From positions 34,806 to 52,771 of the forward strand of contig FR892680.1 in assembly GCA_000433535.1 (NCBI GenBank): a stretch of 17,966 nt of DNA, in the 5' to 3' direction. Shown here piece after piece: positions 6,810 to 14,145 of the stretch (position 1 is its first letter; every line of letters begins with the position of its first letter). The DNA comes from Dorea sp. CAG:317 (GTDB lineage: Bacteria; Bacillota; Clostridia; Lachnospirales; Lachnospiraceae). The position numbers and the translations under genes are program-made. Under the pieces are notes generated by a model. That model made no database searches. It was not told where the DNA came from and was given only the letters and a program-made list of their open reading frames with translations.

Positions 6810-7817
6810 TTACTGCCAGCCATCTGTACCGTACATATCTACATTGTCTCTGTTGATCATAAAGACATCTTCATACACTTCTTTTTCGTACTCTTCACCA
6901 TTTAAGACCTGAACCGCTGTAAGCGACGCCTGTTTTCCCATATTGATCGGAGACTGAGCCGCTGTTCCGGCAATCTGGTTTTCCGGTTTCTTTAATTCTT
7001 TCTTGATATCCGGAGAACCGTCCACACCATAAATGATCACATTATCCAGTTCAGCTACGTTAACCGCTGCCTTGGCCGCAACTGCCAATTGGTCATTTCC
7101 ACACATGATCGCGCTGATATCCGGGTGTTCCTCCAAAATCTTCTGAGCAGCCTCAAGCGCTAATTCAAATTCACCCTTTGTATCCATCCGCTCTACCACT
7201 TCAAACCCGTTTTCCGCCTGCGCGATCGCTTCTTCAAATCCTGTGATACGGTCATTGATCGAATTCTGTGTCGGACATTCTAAAATTGCGATTTTCCCAC
7301 CATCCGGGCATTTTGTGATCAGATCTTCCCCGCAAATATATCCTGCCTTCTGATTATCTGAGCCGATATAAGCGTCTACATATTCCATCTCTTTTACTTG
7401 AGTATCCACATTGATGATCTTAACTCCCGCTTTCTTAAGCGCCTGAAGAGATGGAGTAATCTTCTCCCAATCGACCGGGCTTAAAATGATCGCTTCAATT
7501 CCTTCATCGATCATTTCCTGAATCTGTGTCTCCTGAAGCTGCGGGTCCGTCTCCGGGTTCTTCGTGATCATCCGGTAGCCGTCTTCCTCTAACTCTGCTT
7601 TTGCCGCACTCTCCAGTGTTATAAAGTAAGGATTTTCCATATCAATCACAGAGAAACCGATCAAATGCTCCTGGGTTTCTTCCGTATTAGTTTCATCTTC
7701 ATTCTCTTCTGCCTGAGCATTATCTTCCGGTGCTCCTACGTTTTTCTTACACGCCGTCATTCCGATCATAGAGATGATTAGAATGAACGCCATTATAAAA
7801 CTTTTTTTCTTAAACAT
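6810..7817 (-). CDS. Sugar ABC transporter substrate-binding lipoprotein (RbsB-like)
   Basis: A 335-residue exported lipoprotein of the ribose/galactose-binding type (periplasmic-binding-protein-like 4 fold). A signal peptide KKKSFIMAFILIISMIGMTAC ends in a lipobox with C23 as the lipidated residue, followed by an acidic linker to about residue 50. Family landmarks include IGFSVIDMENPYF, the segment around ILSPVDW, VDTQV, GSDNQKAG, RITGFEEAI, MCGNDQLAVAAKAA and GVDGSPDIKKEL, which line the hinge and sugar site in RbsB-like proteins. An in-frame ATG at 7838 exists, but AAGGGAGGAG stands five bases before the ATG at 7817. No permease or ATPase gene is adjacent, so it is an orphan binding protein that either serves a transporter encoded elsewhere or a sensor. 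A weak promoter (TAGCCA 7888-7883, TAATAT 7865-7860, 17-base spacer) lies upstream. The GH13-like gene follows in the same unit. Confidence 0.9.
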   Translation of the reverse strand: MFKKKSFIMAFILIISMIGMTACKKNVGAPEDNAQAEENEDETNTEETQEHLIGFSVIDMENPYFITLESAAKAELEEDGYRMITKNPETDPQLQETQIQEMIDEGIEAIILSPVDWEKITPSLQALKKAGVKIINVDTQVKEMEYVDAYIGSDNQKAGYICGEDLITKCPDGGKIAILECPTQNSINDRITGFEEAIAQAENGFEVVERMDTKGEFELALEAAQKILEEHPDISAIMCGNDQLAVAAKAAVNVAELDNVIIYGVDGSPDIKKELKKPENQIAGTAAQSPINMGKQASLTAVQVLNGEEYEKEVYEDVFMINRDNVDMYGTDGWQ

Positions 7818-7957
7818 TCGAACTCCTCCCTTATGCATACAACCTGCATATACACCTACATATTACAACATTTTTATGTTTTTGGCTACTACATCCTTGC
7901 TTTTTCACCTCTCCTTTGGTACAGTTAAACTATCTTAACGAAAAGGAGAACGTGCAA

Positions 7958-8257
7958 ATGAGCGAACAGAATATGAATCCAGAAGAGGAAGTTGTTACTG
8001 TAACACTTACCTTAGACAATGATGAAGTTGTAGAATGCGCGGTACTTACCGTTTATACCGCAAATGACAAAGAATACATCGCCCTGCTTCCACTGAACGA
8101 AGAGGGTGAAAGCGAAGACGGTGACGTTTATCTCTACCGCTATGAAGAAGTAGACGGCGAGCCGACACTCTCTAACATTGAAGATGATGACGAGTACGAG
8201 GTTGCAGCTGACGCTTTTGACGAGTGGATGGACGAACAGGAATTTGAAGAATTATAA
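7958..8257 (+). CDS. DUF1292 family acidic protein
   Basis: A 99-residue, very acidic protein of the DUF1292 family, widespread in Firmicutes and of unknown function. The core is VVTVTLTLDNDEVVECAVLTVY, followed by IALLPL and the DVYLYRYEE segment typical of the family; the C terminus DEWMDEQEFEEL is strongly negative. An upstream in-frame ATG at 7916 is rejected because AAAAGGAG stands nine bases before the ATG at 7958. It is the only plus-strand gene here, divergent from the lipoprotein gene and convergent with the helicase, whose stop it overlaps by three bases beyond its own stop codon. In many Clostridia this family sits near alaS, ruvX/yqgF and fur; that context is absent here. No clear promoter is visible; TTGCTT and TACAGT boxes at about 7898-7926 are a weak candidate. 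Confidence 0.88.
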   Translation: MSEQNMNPEEEVVTVTLTLDNDEVVECAVLTVYTANDKEYIALLPLNEEGESEDGDVYLYRYEEVDGEPTLSNIEDDDEYEVAADAFDEWMDEQEFEEL

Positions 8258-10096
8258 GTTTTGAAATAATTCACCTACAAAACGGGAGGGACTTTGTTCT
8301 CTTCCGTTTTTTTCTTTTACATAGCTGATCACCAGACGGTTTTTTGCTCTTGTCATTGCCACATAAAATAATCTTCTTTCTTCCTCTTCCCCTTGTTCCG
8401 CCAATGCTTTTTTATACGGAATAATTCCTTCATTCGCCCCGAGGATAAATACTGTATCAAATTCCAGACCTTTTGCTCCATGCATTGTAAGGAGACTTAC
8501 GCCTTCTTTTGCATCGGGATTCTGGCGCTTCTTTTCTGCCAGCCTTTCCCGGTAAGCATCCACATGCCGGAACCATTCCTCCAGAGATTTCATCCCCTTG
8601 GAGCGCTCTTGTATCTCATCCAACACTTCCCTGAGTTCTGCCGGATCAAGTCCCCTGTAAGCAGCATAATCCTTGAGATATTCGTCATATCCCACACTTT
8701 TCCGCAAATACTGGATCGCAGTATACGGCGTCTTATTACGGATCATTTTCATATCCCATTCCCACTGATCAATCCGGTCCTGCATCCACTTCTTATCACA
8801 ATAAAAATTCCGAAGGCTTTCATAGCTTACGGTTCCTTCGCTCATACTGTCTCGGCCGATAAAGCGATTCGGTTTGTTTGCCACCTGCAGAAGGCATTTA
8901 CGGTCGCACTGTCCAAGCGCCAAATGAAAATAAGCCTCAATATCCTGTCCTACTGCATGATCGTAGAGATTATTCAAATGCTCTTTCATCTGAAACGGCA
9001 GCTGTTCTTCCAGAAGCGTTTCTGCCAGAATACCGGCATCGGACGCAGTCCGGTAAAGCACTGCAATCTCCTCTGCTTCTATCCCGTCCTTCATGATTTT
9101 TTTAATCTGTTCGGTAATATACCGGCTCTCCTCTGCCGGATCTTTAACTTCCTGCACATGGATCACCTGCTCCGCTTTCCTTCCGGCACGGATAGACTTC
9201 TTATAACGTCTCTTATTATGTTCGATCACTCTTAACGCACCATTTACAATATGAGCGGTGGAACGATAATTCACATCGAGAAGAACCTGTTTTGCTTCCT
9301 TATAATCTCTTGGAAATTCCATCATAATTCCCGGTCTTGCCCCGCGGAATCCGTAAATAGACTGATCGTCATCTCCCACTACGAATAGATTGTCAGACGG
9401 AGCTGCCAGCATTTTCACCACATCGTACTGCACCTGGTTAATATCCTGAAATTCATCCACCAGAATATACGTATATCGCTGCTGCCACTTTGCCAGTATA
9501 TCCGGCCGCTGTTCAAACAACTGATAACAGCATAAGAGCATATCTTCAAAGTCCAGCTTGCGAAGCGTTCGTTTCTTTTCCTCGTATCGTTCATAGACTT
9601 CCCGAAATCGAAAAACACCATACCGTTTTGACTCATATAAGTCTGGTTCCAGCCGGTTATTTTTCACGTTCGCAATCTCTTCTAACAATCCCTGAAGAAA
9701 ATCTTCTTCACGCAAAAGCTCTTCATCTTCTCCCCAGTCGGTCTCTTCTGCCGCCTCTTTTACAAGCGCACTCTTTTCCTCGTCAAGAAGGAGATTATCC
9801 TGACCGATTCGGTAGGCCCATTTTAAAATTCCATAGAAAATCCCGTGAAAGGTACCGAAGGTTACCGGAAGCTGTTGATTTCCCATGACACGATAAAACC
9901 GCTGCCGCATCTCTGCCGCCGCATATTTTGTAAAGGTAATGACCAGAATTTCTTCTGGTCTTACCTTATATTCTTTGATCAAATATTCAATTCTCTTTGC
10001 AATGGTAAGCGTTTTCCCGGAACCGGGACCGGCAAGGACCATACATGGTCCCTGATAATGAGAGACTGCTTCTTTTTGAGCACGATTTAAACTCAT
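8252..10096 (-). CDS. UvrD/PcrA-like superfamily 1 DNA helicase (short form)
   Basis: A 614-residue ATP-dependent 3'-5' DNA helicase of the UvrD/Rep/PcrA group, shorter than PcrA (about 720-750). All SF1A motifs are visible in order: Q-motif region LNRAQKEAV (3-11), Walker A AGPGSGKT (22-29), Ia ITFTKYAAAEM (53-63), Walker B LVDEFQD (212-218), III GDDDQSIYGFRGA (241-253), IV VNYRST (275-280), V LTMHGAKGLEFDTVF and VI EERRLFYVAMTRAKNRL near the C terminus. It lacks the extended C-terminal tail that in PcrA contacts RNA polymerase. Likely role: DNA repair or clearing of replication obstacles. It starts 19 bases after gltX with an AAGGGG site and is probably co-transcribed with it. The last coding bases overlap the convergent DUF1292 gene and include that gene's terminator. 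Confidence 0.93.
   Translation of the reverse strand: MSLNRAQKEAVSHYQGPCMVLAGPGSGKTLTIAKRIEYLIKEYKVRPEEILVITFTKYAAAEMRQRFYRVMGNQQLPVTFGTFHGIFYGILKWAYRIGQDNLLLDEEKSALVKEAAEETDWGEDEELLREEDFLQGLLEEIANVKNNRLEPDLYESKRYGVFRFREVYERYEEKKRTLRKLDFEDMLLCCYQLFEQRPDILAKWQQRYTYILVDEFQDINQVQYDVVKMLAAPSDNLFVVGDDDQSIYGFRGARPGIMMEFPRDYKEAKQVLLDVNYRSTAHIVNGALRVIEHNKRRYKKSIRAGRKAEQVIHVQEVKDPAEESRYITEQIKKIMKDGIEAEEIAVLYRTASDAGILAETLLEEQLPFQMKEHLNNLYDHAVGQDIEAYFHLALGQCDRKCLLQVANKPNRFIGRDSMSEGTVSYESLRNFYCDKKWMQDRIDQWEWDMKMIRNKTPYTAIQYLRKSVGYDEYLKDYAAYRGLDPAELREVLDEIQERSKGMKSLEEWFRHVDAYRERLAEKKRQNPDAKEGVSLLTMHGAKGLEFDTVFILGANEGIIPYKKALAEQGEEEERRLFYVAMTRAKNRLVISYVKEKNGREQSPSRFVGELFQNL
8281..8313 (+). terminator. Terminator of the DUF1292 gene, inside the helicase coding sequence
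   Basis: On the plus strand AACGGGAGGG (8281-8290) pairs over ten positions with CTCTTCCGTT (8299-8308), two of them G-U, with an eight-base loop, and is followed by a run of T to 8313. It lies 24 bases after the DUF1292 stop but encodes, on the other strand, helicase residues near the C terminus (NGREQSPSR). In the minus direction only TTTT follows the stem, so helicase transcripts should largely read through. Confidence 0.75.
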
Positions 10097-10115
10097 AGAT
10101 ACCCCTTACTTTATC

Positions 10116-11576
10116 TTACTTGCCAAGCATTTCAATTCCCTTTTTAATTCTGGCAATGGACTCTTCTTTTCCGAGAATCTCCATGATCTCAGTAGCGCCG
10201 CCCGGTGTATTCTGTTTGCCGGAAACTGCGGTTCTCACCGGCCACATAACAAATCCGGTCTTCACGCCCTTCTCATCCACATAACCTTTCAGAAGTGCAA
10301 ATAATCCGTCGTTGCTGAAGTCTTCCTGTGCCTCTAAAAGCGGCAGAACTTCACGCAGGACTTCCAGAGAATTCTCTTCATTTGTCTTCATTTTCTTATG
10401 ACAATACATTGCTGTATCATATGCCGGAAGTTCTTCGAAGAAATCAATCTGTTCTCTGATATCCGGGAAAATCTCAATTCTGGTCTTTACAAGATTTGCG
10501 ATCTTATGAAGGTCATAGTCCTTTGTCACAACTTCCTGAATATATGGTTTCGCCATCTCATAGAACTTCTCTTCATCCATGGCTTTTAAGTATTCTCCGT
10601 TCATCCATTTCAGCTTTGTAATGTCGAAAACTGCCGGAGACTTACTCATATGATGATAATCAAATTCTTTTACCAGCTCTTCCAGTGAGAAAATCTCCTG
10701 ATTGCCGGACGGACACCATCCGAGAAGCGCCACATAGTTCACTACCGCCTCTGTCACGAAGCCCTGATCAATAAGATCTTCATAAGAAGAATGTCCGCAA
10801 CGTTTGCTGAGTTTCTTGTGGTTCTCGTCTGTAATCAACGGGCAGTGTACATAAGTCGGAATCTCCCATCCAAAAGCTTCATAGATCTTATTGTATTTCG
10901 GTGCAGAAGACAGATACTCATTTCCTCTTACTACATGTGTAATTCCCATCAAATGGTCATCAATAACATTTGCGAAATTATAGGTCGGATATCCGTCGGA
11001 TTTAATCAGGATCAGATCCTCAAGCTCTGCATTTGGCACAGTGATATCACCGTAAATGTCATCCTGGAACGTTGTTGTTCCTTCTGTCGGCATATTAAAA
11101 CGGATTACGTAAGGTTTTCCTGCGTCCAGATTCGCCTGCACTTCCTCTTTGCTAAGTCCCAGACAGTGCTTATCATATACAACAATCTCTGTGCTTCCTT
11201 CTCCAGCCACGCTGCTCTTTAAAGACTCCAGTCGTTCTTTATCACAGAAACAGTAATAGGCATCTCCCTGTTCAATAAGCTGTTTTGCATATTTCAGATA
11301 CAGACCGGACGCATTTCTCTCACTCTGTACATAAGGTCCGACTCCGCCGTCTTTGTCCGGTCCCTCATCATGAACAAGCCCTGTCTCTTCCAGTGTATGA
11401 TAAATAATCTCAAGCGCACCTTCTACAAAACGCTCCTGATCGGTGTCCTCGATACGGAGCATAAAATCTCCATCCTCGTGCTTTGCGATCAAATATGCAT
11501 ACAACGCAGTTCTTAAATTTCCCACATGCATTCTTCCTGTTGGGCTTGGTGCAAATCTTGTTCTTACTTTACTCAT
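10116..11576 (-). CDS. gltX: Glutamate--tRNA ligase
   Basis: A 486-residue class I aminoacyl-tRNA synthetase that charges tRNA-Glu (and, in many Firmicutes, tRNA-Gln for later amidation by GatCAB). The start is MSKVRTRFAPSPTGRMHVGN; the HIGH-like motif is HVGN at 17-20 and the KMSKS-like motif is KLSKR at 255-259. RIEDTDQER at 41-49 and the CFC...YDKHC cysteines (109, 111, 138) fit the catalytic core and a possible zinc site. The frame is open upstream to an ATG at 11780, but the ribosome site AAGGAG lies nine bases before 11576 and the upstream extension is encoded by an overlapping gene and AT-rich repeats. Length is normal. Neighbours are the YjjP/YjjB-type exporter genes upstream (61-base gap) and the helicase downstream. 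Whether it discriminates tRNA-Glu from tRNA-Gln cannot be told here. Confidence 0.97.
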   Translation of the reverse strand: MSKVRTRFAPSPTGRMHVGNLRTALYAYLIAKHEDGDFMLRIEDTDQERFVEGALEIIYHTLEETGLVHDEGPDKDGGVGPYVQSERNASGLYLKYAKQLIEQGDAYYCFCDKERLESLKSSVAGEGSTEIVVYDKHCLGLSKEEVQANLDAGKPYVIRFNMPTEGTTTFQDDIYGDITVPNAELEDLILIKSDGYPTYNFANVIDDHLMGITHVVRGNEYLSSAPKYNKIYEAFGWEIPTYVHCPLITDENHKKLSKRCGHSSYEDLIDQGFVTEAVVNYVALLGWCPSGNQEIFSLEELVKEFDYHHMSKSPAVFDITKLKWMNGEYLKAMDEEKFYEMAKPYIQEVVTKDYDLHKIANLVKTRIEIFPDIREQIDFFEELPAYDTAMYCHKKMKTNEENSLEVLREVLPLLEAQEDFSNDGLFALLKGYVDEKGVKTGFVMWPVRTAVSGKQNTPGGATEIMEILGKEESIARIKKGIEMLGK

Positions 11577-11598
11577 CTTTCTTTTCTCCTTATATTCT

Positions 11599-11655
11599 GT
11601 ATTTTCTATTTTCTGAATTTTCTTTATTCTATATTTTCTATTTTCTATATTTTCT
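11599..11655. repeat. 16-bp AT-rich tandem repeat, about 3.5 copies
   Basis: Plus-strand units GTATTTTCTATTTTCT (11599-11614), GAATTTTCTTTATTCT (11615-11630), ATATTTTCTATTTTCT (11631-11646) and the partial ATATTTTCT (11647-11655). Each consists of a 9-base and a 7-base sub-unit ending in TTCT. On the mRNA this is a purine-rich AGAAAAUA leader before the gltX ribosome site. It also encodes the last residues RKYRK and the stop codon of the preceding YjjB-like gene. Confidence 0.8.
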
Positions 11656-12102
11656 CTGCTCCCAGTACCGGATCTGGAACACTTCCCTTGGAATTGCAAG
11701 TACCACTGCGATTCCGAGGACAATACCGAAAGCAATCTTAAGCGCTTCCAGTCCTTCCTGCGCCGCTTTTCCCATTTCACTTGTCACAAGATAGTATACG
11801 GTATAATAAACCCTTGCTCCCGGAACAAGCGGGAAAATGCCGGATACAAGAAAAATCGTGATCGGACACTTCATACGCACCGTAAGAAGTCTGGATATTA
11901 ATACAACGACCAGCGCTGCAAAAAAAGACGCCACCGCTGAAGAAAGCGGGGTTCCGTTTTTCACTAAAAGGAATGCCAGCCACCCCATTGTTCCTGTAAA
12001 TCCGCAACTGAGAAAATACCGTTTAGGCACATTATATAACACGGAATAGCCAACCGTTCCTATAAAGGCACAAAAAAGATTTGCCGTCATCTCATAGATC
12101 AT
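11638..12102 (-). CDS. Threonine/serine exporter family, YjjB-like small membrane subunit
   Basis: A 154-residue integral membrane protein of the YjjB-like (ThrE C-terminal half, DUF3815) family with four to five hydrophobic helices. The landmark is the conserved segment SGIFPLVPGARVYYTVYYLV at about 87-106. In this family a YjjP-like and a YjjB-like protein together correspond to the two halves of Corynebacterium ThrE; E. coli YjjPB has been linked to succinate export, so the substrate here is open. Its ATG overlaps the stop of the YjjP-like gene (ATGA), with GGAGGG eight bases ahead, so the pair is translationally coupled. Its last residues, RKYRK, and stop codon lie in a 16-bp AT-rich repeat, so the true C terminus may vary between strains. 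Confidence 0.88.
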   Translation of the reverse strand: MIYEMTANLFCAFIGTVGYSVLYNVPKRYFLSCGFTGTMGWLAFLLVKNGTPLSSAVASFFAALVVVLISRLLTVRMKCPITIFLVSGIFPLVPGARVYYTVYYLVTSEMGKAAQEGLEALKIAFGIVLGIAVVLAIPREVFQIRYWEQRKYRK

Positions 12103-13328
12103 AACATCAGCCCTCCTAACAGATTATGGTAAACGCTGAATGTGATACCCACGCCGACCGCAATATATACAAATACAAGCAGCGCATCGATCATACGTAC
12201 CGTTCCGGACAGAAAGTCATTGTCCGCAATCTCACGAATAGCATTAACAAATGGAAGTCCCGGAATAAGAGGCATGATCGATCCTACGATCATCCCATTC
12301 ATGTGAAGCGTTCCGGCCGGTGCAAGCTGCTGAATTATAATTGCCAGCACTGTGATGATGATGCCGCCCACAAGATTCAGAACGATCTTGGACATATTAA
12401 GCTTTTTAGCTAATAACACCCACATATAGAGCAGGCATCCTATCCCAACCGCCGCAAGGCTTTCCAAAGGTGTAGCCCCAAGAATGAAACCAAAGCCTCC
12501 GCTTCCGAGTCCTGCGCCAAGAATCTGATAATAATTTTTCGCCACAGGCATCTGATCAATTTCTTCTAACTTTGCCTCCGCTTCCTCAATTGTTACCTTC
12601 CCGGACGAAATATCTCTGGACAATGCATTTACTTCCGCTACGGCTGTCAAATTCGTACTGGATAGCGGAATATTTTTCACCTTCGTATATACTTCTTCTC
12701 CATTTTGCACACTGAAAAAGATACCGTGGCTCAAGGCAAATATCTCCACCTTCTCCACATGGAACCTCTGGCAGATTCTCGTCATAGTCTCCTCTACACG
12801 GAAGATTTCACCACCATTTTTAAGAAGTATCCTTCCCGCTTCCAGCGCAACATCTGCCACCTTCTTCACATCAATATCCGACTGAAGCTTCTTCTTTAAG
12901 TAGATCATATCCATCAATTGTTTTCCTTCTTCATAGATAGGTTCACGATAATGATCCACAAAGAAATCGGCTACAATATGCGACACCGAAAAGCCACACT
13001 TCTCATAGAACCCCACAGTGTTCTTCGAATTGCCTGTTCCCACGAATATCGTCTGAAACCGGCTGCTGTAATGTTCACACACATAATGAATCATATGTGT
13101 GCCATAACCTTTTCCTCTTTCGTCTTCAATGGTTGCTATATTTTTAATCTCACATGCGCGGTCATTTAGTCTGACTACCGCACATACCGTCTTAATAACT
13201 CCTTCTTCACTCAAAACAAACAAGTCGCTTTGATGGAGATATTTTAAAATCATATCTTCCTGAGGGTCTGCTAGAAGCAGAATATCCATGTACTTTTCAC
13301 GGTCTTCTGTAATTATATTAATTCTCAT
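12099..13328 (-). CDS. GNAT acetyltransferase fused to a YjjP-like threonine/serine exporter subunit
   Basis: A 409-residue two-part protein. Residues 1-148 form a GNAT N-acetyltransferase: the acetyl-CoA pyrophosphate loop is R71GKGYGT77 after IKNIATIEDE, and the later GNSKNTVGFYEKCGF (99-113) is the usual second motif. Residues about 153-409 are the YjjP-like (DUF1212, ThrE N-terminal) membrane protein: VKKVADVALEAGRILLKNGGEIFRVEETMTRIC, a cytosolic stretch, then about five helices with MPLIPGLPFVNAIRE at 352-366. The GNAT part ends MDMIYLKKKLQ, which looks like the natural end of a free GNAT protein, and the join runs on without stop, frame break or internal ribosome site. The start has GGGGAG six bases upstream and an extended -10 promoter. 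The partner YjjB-like gene follows with a 4-base overlap. A free-standing pair of genes is the more usual arrangement as far as I know. Confidence 0.88.
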   Translation of the reverse strand: MRINIITEDREKYMDILLLADPQEDMILKYLHQSDLFVLSEEGVIKTVCAVVRLNDRACEIKNIATIEDERGKGYGTHMIHYVCEHYSSRFQTIFVGTGNSKNTVGFYEKCGFSVSHIVADFFVDHYREPIYEEGKQLMDMIYLKKKLQSDIDVKKVADVALEAGRILLKNGGEIFRVEETMTRICQRFHVEKVEIFALSHGIFFSVQNGEEVYTKVKNIPLSSTNLTAVAEVNALSRDISSGKVTIEEAEAKLEEIDQMPVAKNYYQILGAGLGSGGFGFILGATPLESLAAVGIGCLLYMWVLLAKKLNMSKIVLNLVGGIIITVLAIIIQQLAPAGTLHMNGMIVGSIMPLIPGLPFVNAIREIADNDFLSGTVRMIDALLVFVYIAVGVGITFSVYHNLLGGLML

Positions 13329-13358
13329 GTCGAACTCCCCGCTTTTATAGTCCCATCC

Positions 13359-13367
13359 ATTATAGCA
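13359..13367 (-). promoter_or_regulatory. Extended -10 promoter of the GNAT-exporter-gltX-helicase unit
   Basis: On the minus strand TGCTATAAT (13367-13359) is a perfect extended -10 (TGnTATAAT) about 30 bases before the ATG at 13328. No good -35 is visible at 16-18 bases (TACATT at 17), as is common for extended -10 promoters. It may drive four genes down to 8252. Confidence 0.6.
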
Positions 13368-13395
13368 CCACTTGTGAAAAAAATGTAGTATCTTT

Positions 13396-14145
13396 TTATA
13401 GCTCTGCCATCTTCTTTATAATTTCTTCGTAAAACGCTTCCTGATTCCCTTTATTTCTTAATTCCTCTAAAATAATCCCATCCTTCAGAAGTATGATTCT
13501 GCTGCAATAACTTGCCATTTGCGGATCATGTGTCACCATAACAATCGTCTTCCCATTTTCTTTGTTGATACGGGTTAATGCATCAATTACAATCTTGCCG
13601 GACTTGGAATCAAGATTGCCTGTAGGTTCATCGGCCAAAATCATGTCAGGATCATTAATCAACGCGCGGCAAATTGCGACTCTCTGTTTCTCACCGCCAG
13701 ACAGCTCATATGGATTCTTTGTAAGCAAATGTTCAATACGGAATTGTTCTGCATACTTTTTTGCTTCTGCCAGCATGACTTCCTTTTTCTCTCCATCTAA
13801 GATCATAGGAAGAATCATATTTTCTTCGACGGATAAACTGTCCATCAAATAAAAATCCTGAAAAACAAAACCTATCTTCTTTCTTCGGATATCGGCAAGC
13901 TCATCCTTCTTCAAAGCGCTGGTATCCTCTCCCATAAATTCAATCGTTCCGTCTGTCTGCTTATCAATCATTCCCAATACTTTTAAAAGTGTAGTCTTTC
14001 CACTGCCCGACTTCCCCATAATTCCTACAAATTCTCTTGGTTCTACAGCAAAGTTCAATCCTTTTAATACTTTGATTTCATCTTTATTCTTTCCTGTCGT
14101 TTTCTTGTAATTCCGAATCAAATCACGAACCACTAATACACTCAT
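13396..14145 (-). CDS. ABC transporter ATPase, BceA/MacB-like
   Basis: A 249-residue ATP-binding subunit of the group that pairs with FtsX-like permeases (BceA, LolD, MacB). Motifs: Walker A GKSGSGKT at 44-51, Q-loop Q96 in VFQDF, signature LSGGE at 148-152, Walker B MILADEP at 168-174 with the D-loop GNLD after it, and H206 in VTHD. All catalytic residues are present. Its ATG shares one base with the permease stop (TAATG on the minus strand) and GGAGGG lies inside the permease gene, so the two are coupled. In Bacillus BceAB the ATPase gene comes first; here it is second. Likely role: antimicrobial peptide resistance or sensing, or another envelope function. No obvious terminator follows before the next promoter. 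Confidence 0.92.
   Translation of the reverse strand: MSVLVVRDLIRNYKKTTGKNKDEIKVLKGLNFAVEPREFVGIMGKSGSGKTTLLKVLGMIDKQTDGTIEFMGEDTSALKKDELADIRRKKIGFVFQDFYLMDSLSVEENMILPMILDGEKKEVMLAEAKKYAEQFRIEHLLTKNPYELSGGEKQRVAICRALINDPDMILADEPTGNLDSKSGKIVIDALTRINKENGKTIVMVTHDPQMASYCSRIILLKDGIILEELRNKGNQEAFYEEIIKKMAEL

Noticed and set aside
8393..9235. A 280-codon plus-strand reading frame
   Set aside because: It lies wholly antisense to the helicase gene, has Phe/His-rich composition typical of the reverse of a coding frame, and has no ribosome site or recognisable domain.
11577..11640. T-box or other riboswitch upstream of gltX
   Set aside because: The interval is only about 60 bases of AT-rich repeat, too short and without the T-box consensus.
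11577..11780. A longer gltX start at 11780 adding 68 residues
   Set aside because: The extension is Lys/Arg-rich, is encoded by the overlapping YjjB-like gene and AT-rich repeats, and has no ribosome site; AAGGAG stands correctly before the ATG at 11576, where the conserved KVRTRFAPSPTG begins.
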